5,105 nt of DNA from Chloroflexota bacterium (lineage in GTDB: Bacteria > Chloroflexota > Dehalococcoidia > JACQUE01), in contig JACQUE010000034.1 in NCBI GenBank assembly GCA_016210425.1, positions 1 to 5,105 of the forward strand. The letters run 5' to 3'. Below, piece by piece: positions 1 through 5,105 of this stretch. Within the stretch, counting starts at the first letter, position 1. Each line of letters opens with the position of its first letter. The notes under the pieces are model-generated. The model worked only from the letters and a program-made list of their open reading frames with translations. It did no database searches and was not told the DNA's origin. Position numbers and translations under genes: made by a program.

Positions 1-3
1 GGC

Positions 4-336
4 CTACCAACTGCGGCTCCCGCCGCGTGACGAGTATGACGCGCCGCTGGCGCGCTGGGCAGAGTAGCAGTCCGAGCAGTATACCGGCCGGCCGTTGCGG
101 GGCTCGAAGGGAACCTGAGCGGCCTTGCCGCACTGGGCGCATACCGCCGGAAACGTCTGCCGATCCCGACGACCGTTAAACCCGCCGACGTTACCACCAG
201 CCTTGCGGGCTGCTCGGCAAGTGGGACAGCGGCTTGGTTCGTTGGTGAAGCCCTTCTGGGCGAAGAACTCCTGCTCGCTGGCCGTAAAGGTGAACTCCTG
301 TCCACAATCACGACAAACTAGGGTCTTATCTGTCAT
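4..336 (-). CDS. Small protein with two tandem zinc ribbons (zf-trcl-like plus CxxC-x17-CxxC)
   Basis: The protein is 110 aa and complete. Cysteines fall in two four-Cys sets: C8/C11 with C37/C40, and C66/C69 with C87/C90. The first half (about 3-45, with a conserved-looking EQEFFAQKGF stretch between the Cys pairs) resembles the probable zinc-ribbon family often labelled zf-trcl. The second half has exactly 17 residues between its CxxC pairs and a PVYCSDCY ending, matching the family known as the CxxC-x17-CxxC domain. A basic Gly/Arg linker (about 41-60) joins them, and a Ser/Gly/Arg-rich tail follows. No signal peptide or membrane segment is visible, so it should be cytoplasmic. The start is supported by AAAGGAG at 347-353 (minus strand), 10 nt before the ATG. 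The molecular role of these families is not established; nucleic-acid or protein binding is a guess. It is transcribed away from the hydrolase gene. Confidence 0.85.
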   Translation of the reverse strand: MTDKTLVCRDCGQEFTFTASEQEFFAQKGFTNEPSRCPTCRAARKAGGNVGGFNGRRDRQTFPAVCAQCGKAAQVPFEPRNGRPVYCSDCYSAQRASGASYSSRGGSRSW

Positions 337-339
337 TTC

Positions 340-385
340 GCGCTGACTCCTTTAGTCAGAGAAGTTGGCACATCTCAGTCAGCGC
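340..385 (-). promoter_or_regulatory. Alternative hairpins around the Shine-Dalgarno site of the zinc-ribbon gene
   Basis: Read on the minus strand, the leader holds GCGCTGACT (385-377), then CTGACT (359-354), then the SD AAAGGAG (353-347), which runs into AGTCAGCGC (348-340), then the ATG at 336. The last segment is a perfect 9-bp complement of the first (28-nt loop) and a perfect 6-bp complement of the second (5-nt loop AAAGG). The two pairings exclude each other. In the short hairpin the SD forms the loop and the first stem bases. The repeats are seen directly. A role in translation control, or instead as a DNA operator, is inference. Confidence 0.45.
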
Positions 386-458
386 TACTCAGAGGAAAAG
401 GAGAACAGGAAAGCCAGAGGAGTCCTGTGCTAGATCCAGCCAAATGGCGAGCTGCCGA

Positions 459-467
459 CTTATACCA
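459..467 (-). promoter_or_regulatory. Possible extended -10 promoter for the zinc-ribbon gene
   Basis: The minus strand reads TGGTATAAG, an extended -10 pattern (TGn followed by TATAAG, 5 of 6 to consensus). No good -35 hexamer sits 16-18 bp upstream, which extended -10 promoters can tolerate. Transcription would start near 452 and give a leader of about 115 nt that includes all three hairpin segments before the start codon. It overlaps the inverted repeat at 460-482. Confidence 0.3.
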
Positions 468-482
468 CTTGTAGCAGTATAA
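460..482. repeat. Inverted repeat TTATAC-N11-GTATAA, possible operator
   Basis: Two perfect 6-bp arms (460-465 and 477-482) are separated by 11 bp, so the arm centres lie 17 bp apart. This AT-rich palindrome stands in GC-rich surroundings and covers the possible -10 box of the minus-strand promoter. It could bind a dimeric repressor. The arms are short, so chance is not excluded. Confidence 0.3.
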
Positions 483-691
483 CAGACATCCGCCGGTTTT
501 GCACCATAGGCCCGACGCTGAACGACTGAAGCTAGCTCTTGCTCATGTTGTCACTCCGCCTGGCAGTCTTCGCCAATTGCATGACCACTTCCGTTCTTAA
601 CGTCTTTGGCATCAAGGTTGCACGGCTTTCAAGCGGTGGACTCTTACCCTTGCCTGCAGCGAGCGGCCGAATGGCCGAGCAAACGGATATC

Positions 692-718
692 TGGACAAAC
701 CGGGGGAAAAGCTATATT
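692..718 (+). promoter_or_regulatory. Possible promoter for the exported hydrolase
   Basis: TGGACA (692-697, 5 of 6 to the -35 consensus) and TATATT (713-718, 5 of 6 to the -10 consensus) are separated by 15 bp, slightly shorter than optimal. Transcription would begin near 725, leaving about 40 nt before the GTG at 767. If real, it excludes the upstream ATGs at 539 and 671 as starts. Confidence 0.35.
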
Positions 719-766
719 CTCGTCCAGTATTCGCCCATCCGAGCAGATGTGGCTCTTGGAAGAGCA

Positions 767-1762
767 GTGAGACATTCGCATCGCGTCCTAATTGCCATAG
801 CAGCCTGGGCAATCGCCCTCGCTGCGGCCTGCGGGCGCCCCGTGCCAGCGCAGGGGCCTGAACCGCTTAGCGCGGCAGCGCCGGTGGGGCTGAGGCAGGA
901 GGCAACGGAAACTCCCACGGCCTTAACGGCGGAGGCTACGCCGACCGCCCTTGCGACCTCCGTTCCCTCTCCGACGCCAACTCCGACGGCGACTCCTGTG
1001 CCGGTTCTTCTGGGCCGCCAGGAGCTAACACTCATGGCGGGAACGCCTCAAGAGACGCCCGCCTACGTGATTGGCAGCGGCAAGCCCGGGCCGGTCGTGC
1101 TCGTCCTGGGAGGCGTTCATGGTGACGAGCCCGGCGGCTGGCTGGCGGCAGAGCAAGTAACTGAATTTCGGCCAAGCGTGGGGGCGCTTATCGTCATACC
1201 CCGGGCGAACCGCCAGGCCATCCTTGCAGGCAAACGGACCACGCCGGAGCTAGGCGACCTCAACCGACTGTATCCGGGCAACCCGCAGGGACTGCCGATG
1301 GCCCGAATGGCGGCAGAGATCGTAAGTCTGATAGAACGGCATCAGGTCAACGTATTGCTGGACTTACACGAGTCCTGGGGCTTCTATAAGGAGCGGCCTT
1401 ACAGTGGCACGGCCTTCCTGGGGCAGACCATCTCTGCGTTCCCCAACGAGAAGGGTATTGTCCTTGGGCAGCAGGTGGCCGCGGCTGTGAACCGGGGGAT
1501 CAATGACTCCAGGGACGAGATGGTCTACCGAGAATATCCGCCTCGGGCAGTAGCCGGAGCGCCCCCCGTATCCGGCCAGCGCACCGAAGAAGCCACGCCG
1601 GTCCGTGCCGGTGGGAGTGCGAGCCTTGGCCTTGGGTCGCGTTTCCCCGATATGGTGGCCTTGCTTGTGGAGATGGGACAGCAGGACCAACCGCTGGAGC
1701 GCCGGGTAAGCCTTCACGTTGAAGTGGTCCGGGAGGTCCTTCGCGCGCTCGGCATCTCATAG
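767..1762 (+). CDS. Exported zinc hydrolase, M14 / succinylglutamate desuccinylase-aspartoacylase type, probable lipoprotein
   Basis: The protein is 331 aa if it starts at GTG 767. That start is preceded by GGAAGAG (758-764, close spacing) and gives an Arg/His n-region, a hydrophobic stretch (7-21) and C22. ALAAAC is a loose lipobox, so lipid anchoring is likely but not certain. Residues about 46-80 form a Thr/Pro/Ala-rich linker typical of exported proteins. The catalytic domain (about 83-331) carries GGVHGDE with zinc ligands H118 and E121, an LNRLYPG motif (N166/R167, as in substrate-binding DLNRNFPG motifs), LDLHES with the third zinc ligand H201, and LLVEMG with E302 in the place of the catalytic glutamate. 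The family cleaves amide bonds of N-acyl amino acids or peptides; the substrate here is unknown. The enzyme would act outside the cytoplasmic membrane. The frame stays open upstream to 539, and that extension looks non-coding. It is a single-gene unit divergent from the zinc-ribbon gene, with no visible link to the phosphate genes. Confidence 0.8.
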   Translation: MRHSHRVLIAIAAWAIALAAACGRPVPAQGPEPLSAAAPVGLRQEATETPTALTAEATPTALATSVPSPTPTPTATPVPVLLGRQELTLMAGTPQETPAYVIGSGKPGPVVLVLGGVHGDEPGGWLAAEQVTEFRPSVGALIVIPRANRQAILAGKRTTPELGDLNRLYPGNPQGLPMARMAAEIVSLIERHQVNVLLDLHESWGFYKERPYSGTAFLGQTISAFPNEKGIVLGQQVAAAVNRGINDSRDEMVYREYPPRAVAGAPPVSGQRTEEATPVRAGGSASLGLGSRFPDMVALLVEMGQQDQPLERRVSLHVEVVREVLRALGIS

Positions 1763-1819
1763 CGGCTGTTGTGGTTATGGTCGTGTGCTCTGTGGGCGGG
1801 AGTGTGTACCTGCTCTATA

Positions 1820-1839
1820 GCGCTCTCCGGCGCCTTTTT
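1820..1839 (+). terminator. Weak candidate intrinsic terminator after the hydrolase
   Basis: A GCGC/GCGC stem of only 4 bp with a 6-nt loop (1820-1833) is followed after one C by five T residues. It lies about 60 bp past the hydrolase stop. The stem is short, so this is tentative. Confidence 0.25.
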
Positions 1840-1954
1840 CACCACCCACAGGATCTGTTCATCCGCTCTCCCCTGCCACTCCTCTTCGCCCTTAACCTCT
1901 TTTCATCATACGCTACCCGCTTATCCTCGTGGTGCTCCTTGAGCGTAAGGCTAG

Positions 1955-1960
1955 TATAAT
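1955..1960 (+). promoter_or_regulatory. -10 box (TATAAT) of the response-regulator/kinase operon
   Basis: This is a perfect TATAAT hexamer 23 bp before the regulator's ATG. No recognisable -35 lies 16-18 bp upstream, which suggests dependence on an activator. Transcription would start near 1967 and leave a leader of about 17 nt. Upstream, cTTAACctctt (1891-1901) resembles one unit of the array in front of pstS, so self-activation by the regulator is possible but weakly supported. Confidence 0.5.
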
Positions 1961-1983
1961 GGGAAAGAACTAAGATTCTGGTG

Positions 1984-2676
1984 ATGCGCTTGGCGGACAA
2001 GACCATCCTCCTTGTCGAAGACGACGAGAACCTGGCCGAGGCCCTCAGGTACAACCTCGAGCGGGAAGGGCATCGGGTCGAGACCGCAGTAGACGGAGAG
2101 CGGGGCCTGGAAACCGCCCGTCATTCGCACGCTGATCTAGTCATCCTGGATGTGATGCTACCGAAGCTAGACGGCTTCGAGGTATGCCGTATCCTGCGGC
2201 GGGAGAGCGATGTGCCCATCCTCATGCTCACCGCCAAGGGCGAGGAGATAGACAGGGTCGTGGGGCTTGAGCTTGGGGCTGACGACTACGTTATCAAGCC
2301 CTTCAGCATGCGCGAGCTAATGGCCCGCGTGCGAGCAATGCTCAGGCGCCCCCGGTTGGCTCGGGCGGAGACTGCTAGGGTGCTCAGGTCGGGGGACCTG
2401 GAGGTGGACCTAACGAGTCACACGGCTAGATGTGGAGTAGAAGCGCTGGAGCTCAAGCCCAGGGAGTTCGAGCTTCTTGCGCTGCTCATTGCCAACAAGG
2501 GGCGGGCCTTCACGCGCGACCAGATCCTGGAGCGCCTCTGGGGGCACGACTATGTCGGGGATGCCCGAACGGTGGACGTGCACGTTCGCTGGCTCCGCGA
2601 GAAGATAGAGCCCACGCCCGGCAGACCGAGTAGAATAGTCACCGTCCGCTCAGTCGGCTATCGGTTCGAAGGATGA
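1984..2676 (+). CDS. phoB: PhoB/OmpR-family response regulator, probable phosphate-starvation regulator
   Basis: The protein is 230 aa, the usual length for the family. The receiver domain (about 5-120) has the acidic pocket E12/D13/D14, phospho-acceptor D56 in ILDVMLP, T83 in MLTAK and K105 in VIKPF. The winged-helix DNA-binding domain (about 136-230) includes the recognition-helix region RTVDVHVRWLREKI (195-208) and the C-terminal wing RSVGYRF (222-228). All key residues are present, so it should be an active phospho-switch. The start is uncertain within 9 bp: GTG 1981, ATG 1984 or TTG 1990. The TTG has GGTGAT (1980-1985) 4 nt upstream and would begin the protein as MADKTILLVEDD. The kinase gene overlaps the stop by ATGA. 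Assignment to phosphate control rests on the PhoR-like partner, the adjacent pstS and the 11-bp operator array before pstS. A WalR-like role is the main alternative. Confidence 0.9.
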   Translation: MRLADKTILLVEDDENLAEALRYNLEREGHRVETAVDGERGLETARHSHADLVILDVMLPKLDGFEVCRILRRESDVPILMLTAKGEEIDRVVGLELGADDYVIKPFSMRELMARVRAMLRRPRLARAETARVLRSGDLEVDLTSHTARCGVEALELKPREFELLALLIANKGRAFTRDQILERLWGHDYVGDARTVDVHVRWLREKIEPTPGRPSRIVTVRSVGYRFEG

Positions 2677-4433
2677 GCTTCTTCCGCAGCCTCCGCTGGC
2701 GTATCGCTCTGAGCTACACCGCCCTCATCTTCCTCTCTATGGGAGCCGTCAGCCTCTATCTCGTGGACCGAGTCCGCGATGACTACATGTCGGACTTGCA
2801 AGAGCGACTGACTCAGGAGGCGAGGCTCGCAGGCGAGATAACTACGAGATACTTTCGTGGGCCGCTGGACGCTGCCGATCTCAACGCGGTAAGCAGCCAG
2901 GTCGGGAACCTGATCAACGCCCGGGTGACGATCGTCGCCCGCGACGGCACCGTGCTCGCCGACAACTGGGAGGACCCTGCCGGCATGGAGAACCACGCCC
3001 GACGTCCGGAGATTCAAGCCGCATTGAACACGGGCCTGGGCAGGAGCACCCGCTTCAGTGCCACGGTCCGGCGAGAGTTGCTTTACACGGCTGTGCCTAT
3101 TCGGGTGGATGGCACGCTGATGGGCGTCGCACGAGTGGCCGTCCCCACGTCGGAGGTGCACAAGAACGTGCGGCACATAGTCGGCACGATTGCCCTTGCC
3201 GCCTTCATAGTTGCAGCCCTCTCGGTCACGCTAGGCCTTTTCGTTGCCCACCGCACCTCTCGCTCTATCCGCTCTGTGGCTGAAGGCGCCCGCCGGCTGG
3301 GGAAGGGCGAGTTGGAGCATCGGGTAGTGGCGCTGTCCGCGGACGAGACCCAAGAGCTAGCGGAGGCCTTCAATAGGATGGCAGCGGCTCTTAGGTCCAT
3401 GTTTCGGGACCTCGACGCCGAACGCAGCAAGCTCTCGGCGGTGCTGGATACTATGGGCGACGGCATCATCGTCGCCGGCCCGGATGGAAAGGTCTTGCTT
3501 ATGAACCCCGCTGCCGAAAGGCTGGTCGGCGTTAAGAGCGGAGCAACCGGCACCAGGTTCATGGAGGTGGTCAGGGACCACGAGTTGCAGCGCCTGGTAT
3601 CCCAATGCCTGCAGACGGGGCGCCAGCAGGTAGGCGAGCTGGAGCTGCTCCATCGTCGACGGTTCCTCAGCGCCGTCGCCACGCCCCTGGGTGGCGTGGG
3701 CGGCATCGGTGTCCTGCTGACGCTGCACGACCTCACTAGGACGCGGCAGGTGGAGACCATGCGCAAGGAGTTCGTCAGCAACGTCTCGCACGAGCTGCGT
3801 AGCCCCCTCGCCGCCATAAAGGCGATGGTGGAGACGCTTGAGGCAGGGGCCCTTGAGGAGCAGGACGTGGCGCACGATTTCCTCGGCCGCATCCATCGGG
3901 ATGTCGATCGCATGAACGCCATGGTAGAGGACATGCTGGAGATCTCCCGCCTGGAGAGTGGACAGGAAGTCGTGCACCCGATCCCCATGGACTTGAGGCC
4001 TCTTGTAGAGGAGGTGGAGGCGCAGTTTGAGGCGCGGGCTGCAGCCAAGGGCGTGGCGCTGGACGCCAGGCTGCCCGATGACCTGCCTCCGGTGTTGGGC
4101 GAGCAGGAGAAGCTGCGCCAGGTGCTGGTGAATCTGCTGGACAACGCATTCAAGGCAACTCCGGAAAACGGGGCCGTAACCATATCCGCGAGCGCGGGCG
4201 AAGGCGCGGTCGAAGTTAAGGTCAGCGACACGGGCGTCGGCATCGCTCCGGAGCACCTTCCCCACATATTCGAACGCTTCTACAAGGTCGACCGCTCTCG
4301 GCGCGATGGCGGCACCGGGCTCGGGCTCGCCATCGTCAAGCACATAGTCGAGGCCCACGGCGGCGGCGTCAGGGTTGAGAGTCGCGAAGGCGAGGGCTCC
4401 ACCTTCTCCTTCACACTGCCCCGAGTCGGTTGA
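2673..4433 (+). CDS. phoR: PhoR-type membrane sensor histidine kinase
   Basis: The protein is 586 aa. In order it has TM1 (about 10-31), an extracytoplasmic domain of about 135 aa (32-167), TM2 (about 169-192), HAMP (about 193-245), PAS (about 250-355), HisKA with H373 in VSHELRSPLAAIK, and a HATPase domain. The ATPase has an N-box at N487/N491, G1 DTGVGI (519-524), an F-box ERFYKVD (534-540) and G2 GTGLGLAIVK (547-556). All catalytic boxes are intact. The outer domain, with its DGTVLADNWEDPAGMENHARRPE stretch interrupted only by normal variation, resembles the Cache-like sensor of Gram-positive-type PhoR kinases. The kinase should autophosphorylate H373 and pass the phosphate to D56 of the regulator. 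Its ATG lies in the regulator's stop (ATGA) with no separate ribosome-binding site, so the two are probably translationally coupled. PhoR usually takes its signal from the Pst transporter through PhoU; here the ligand is inferred from context. Confidence 0.9.
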   Translation: MSFFRSLRWRIALSYTALIFLSMGAVSLYLVDRVRDDYMSDLQERLTQEARLAGEITTRYFRGPLDAADLNAVSSQVGNLINARVTIVARDGTVLADNWEDPAGMENHARRPEIQAALNTGLGRSTRFSATVRRELLYTAVPIRVDGTLMGVARVAVPTSEVHKNVRHIVGTIALAAFIVAALSVTLGLFVAHRTSRSIRSVAEGARRLGKGELEHRVVALSADETQELAEAFNRMAAALRSMFRDLDAERSKLSAVLDTMGDGIIVAGPDGKVLLMNPAAERLVGVKSGATGTRFMEVVRDHELQRLVSQCLQTGRQQVGELELLHRRRFLSAVATPLGGVGGIGVLLTLHDLTRTRQVETMRKEFVSNVSHELRSPLAAIKAMVETLEAGALEEQDVAHDFLGRIHRDVDRMNAMVEDMLEISRLESGQEVVHPIPMDLRPLVEEVEAQFEARAAAKGVALDARLPDDLPPVLGEQEKLRQVLVNLLDNAFKATPENGAVTISASAGEGAVEVKVSDTGVGIAPEHLPHIFERFYKVDRSRRDGGTGLGLAIVKHIVEAHGGGVRVESREGEGSTFSFTLPRVG

Positions 4434-4435
4434 GC

Positions 4436-4484
4436 GTTAACTAACCCTTACCCTCTTGTTAACATCCCGTTAAACCTCTCTTTG
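4436..4484 (+). promoter_or_regulatory. Pho-box-like operator: TTAAC-type direct repeats at 11-bp steps
   Basis: Units start at 4437 (TTAAC), 4448 (TTACC), 4459 (TTAAC) and 4470 (TTAAA), each exactly 11 bp from the next, with a degenerate fifth at 4481 (TTTGT). Units 1 and 3 share a perfect GTTAAC. Tandem pentamers at one helical turn are the known binding pattern of PhoB/PhoP regulators of the OmpR family, and TTAACA-like half-sites are typical of Gram-positive PhoP. The array lies over the -35 region and ends just before the -10 box, as in activator-dependent Pho promoters. The probable binder is the regulator encoded at 1984-2676. Confidence 0.75.
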
Positions 4485-4490
4485 TATGAT
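4485..4490 (+). promoter_or_regulatory. -10 box of pstS (TATGAT)
   Basis: TATGAT matches 5 of 6 bases of the -10 consensus and directly follows the operator array. The bases 17 bp upstream do not form a -35, which fits activation by a bound regulator. Transcription would start near 4497, so the leader would be very short and begin close to the ribosome-binding site GGGAGG (4498-4503). Confidence 0.55.
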
Positions 4491-4509
4491 AGAGGCAGGG
4501 AGGTGTGGG

Positions 4510-5105
4510 ATGTTAAGCAAGCTAGGGACCAAGTTAGCGAAAGCGACCACCATCGGACTCAGCGTCGGACTAGCCTTCGCAATCATTGCCTGCGGCGGTG
4601 GAGGCACGAAGACCGACACATCTCCGGCGACCTCGCAGGGCGCTACCGGCGCTGTTCGGTTGAACGGAGCCGGTGCCACATTCCCCTTCCCCCTCTACTC
4701 GCGCTGGTTCGATGAGTACGCGAAGCTCACCAAGACCCAGGTCAACTACCAGTCAATCGGCTCGGGCGGTGGCATCAGCCAGATCACCGCGAAGACGGTC
4801 GACTTTGGCGCCTCCGACGGCATCATGACGGACCAGCAGCAGGCGGCGGCCGAGCAGGCCGGTGGCCCGATCCTGCACGTGCCGATGACTATGGGGTCTG
4901 AGGCCATCGTCTACAACCTGCCGGGGATAGCGTCTGGCACCTTGAAGCTGACGCCGGACGCCCTCGCGGACATCTACCTGAAGAAGATAACCCAATGGAA
5001 TGACCCGCGCATCGCCCAGGCCAACCCCGACCTCAAGCTGCCCGACCAGAAGATCGCAGTCGTCCACCGCTCCGACGGATCCGGCACGACCTACATCTTC
5101 ACCAA
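4510..5105 (+). CDS. pstS: Phosphate-binding lipoprotein PstS, 3' end beyond the window
   Basis: The first 198 codons are present and the frame is open at the window edge; full PstS proteins are usually 300-400 aa. The start is firm: GGGAGG (4498-4503) lies 6 nt before the ATG. A signal peptide (1-27) ends in the lipobox IIAC with C28, followed by a Gly run and a Thr/Ser-rich tether, so the protein is membrane-anchored outside the cell. Phosphate-binding motifs follow in family order: GAGATFP (53-59), IGSGGG (83-88), FGASD (99-103) and HRSDGSGTT (186-194), with the conserved ITQWNDPRI at 160-168. PstS captures phosphate and delivers it to the PstCAB ABC transporter, whose genes would be expected just downstream. 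No terminator separates it from the kinase gene 76 bp upstream, so it may receive read-through as well as its own regulated transcription. Confidence 0.93.
   Translation, partial: MLSKLGTKLAKATTIGLSVGLAFAIIACGGGGTKTDTSPATSQGATGAVRLNGAGATFPFPLYSRWFDEYAKLTKTQVNYQSIGSGGGISQITAKTVDFGASDGIMTDQQQAAAEQAGGPILHVPMTMGSEAIVYNLPGIASGTLKLTPDALADIYLKKITQWNDPRIAQANPDLKLPDQKIAVVHRSDGSGTTYIFT

Larger units (their letters stand above)
386..691. other. Non-coding stretch between divergent genes
   Basis: No coding region is convincing here on either strand. The plus-strand frame that later becomes the hydrolase is open from 539, but the residues it would add look like random translation and no ribosome-binding site precedes its ATGs. 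The stretch holds a purine-rich segment (about 391-422), the TTATAC/GTATAA inverted repeat and a possible minus-strand promoter. From about 490 to 690 I see no further signal. Confidence 0.5.

Noticed and set aside
427..474. 15-residue open frame with AGAGGAG 4 nt before a GTG
   Set aside because: The Shine-Dalgarno match is good but it lies in a purine-rich stretch, and there is no further support for a leader peptide.
539..766. N-terminal extension of the hydrolase frame
   Set aside because: It has no ribosome-binding site and unremarkable residues, and the signal peptide begins only at 767.
1771..1959. 62-codon open frame after the hydrolase
   Set aside because: It has a GTG start without a ribosome-binding site, no recognisable motif, and runs into the TATAAT of the regulator promoter.
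1939..1960. TTGAGC with TATAAT as a -35/-10 pair
   Set aside because: The spacer is only 10 bp, too short for a normal sigma-70 promoter.
3083..4358. Long minus-strand open frames (up to 394 codons)
   Set aside because: They lie opposite the fully supported kinase gene, are low-complexity Ser/Arg/Thr- or Leu/His/Arg-rich, and have no family motif. They are a by-product of GC-rich codon use.
4436..4490. Short repeats as a CRISPR array
   Set aside because: The repeats are 5-6 bp at 11-bp spacing, which is an operator pattern and far too short for CRISPR repeats and spacers.
4482..4715. 77-codon open frame overlapping the start of pstS
   Set aside because: It is in another frame of pstS and begins within the promoter. 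The pstS frame has the signal peptide, lipobox and binding motifs.

Overview
This window looks like a chromosomal segment of a GC-rich bacterium. Several traits fit the Chloroflexota, Dehalococcoidia-like lineages included: the paired zinc-ribbon protein, the Thr/Pro-rich linker on an exported enzyme, and the style of the PhoR and PstS proteins. That placement is inference from protein style only. There is no rRNA, tRNA, mobile element or CRISPR array in the window.

Left part (1-766). A small protein with two four-cysteine zinc ribbons is encoded on the minus strand (4-336). It is followed by about 430 bp without a convincing gene, which separates it from the divergently transcribed hydrolase. 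This gap holds three copies of a CTGACT-type element that could form alternative hairpins around the zinc-ribbon gene's Shine-Dalgarno site. It also holds a separate TTATAC/GTATAA inverted repeat over a possible promoter, and a possible promoter for the hydrolase.

Middle (767-1980). A predicted exported, probably lipid-anchored zinc hydrolase of the M14 / succinylglutamate desuccinylase-aspartoacylase type is encoded on the plus strand. I place its start at a GTG at 767 rather than at the far-upstream ATG at 539, because a signal peptide begins there. A 220 bp spacer follows, ending in a perfect TATAAT just before the next gene.

Right part (1981-5105). This is a phosphate-starvation cluster: an OmpR/PhoB-family response regulator, a PhoR-type sensor kinase overlapping it by 4 bp (ATGA), and the start of pstS, the lipoprotein that binds phosphate for the Pst ABC transporter. 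pstS is cut by the window end. Between kinase and pstS lies a clear Pho-box-like array: TTAAC-like pentamers recurring at exactly 11 bp steps, directly upstream of a TATGAT -10 box. In the expected circuit, the kinase senses phosphate limitation and phosphorylates the regulator at Asp56. The regulator then binds the 11-bp array and switches on pstS and, presumably, the transporter genes beyond the window.

I see no wholly new system. The most interesting items are the well-resolved 11-bp operator array and the hairpin pair around the zinc-ribbon ribosome-binding site.
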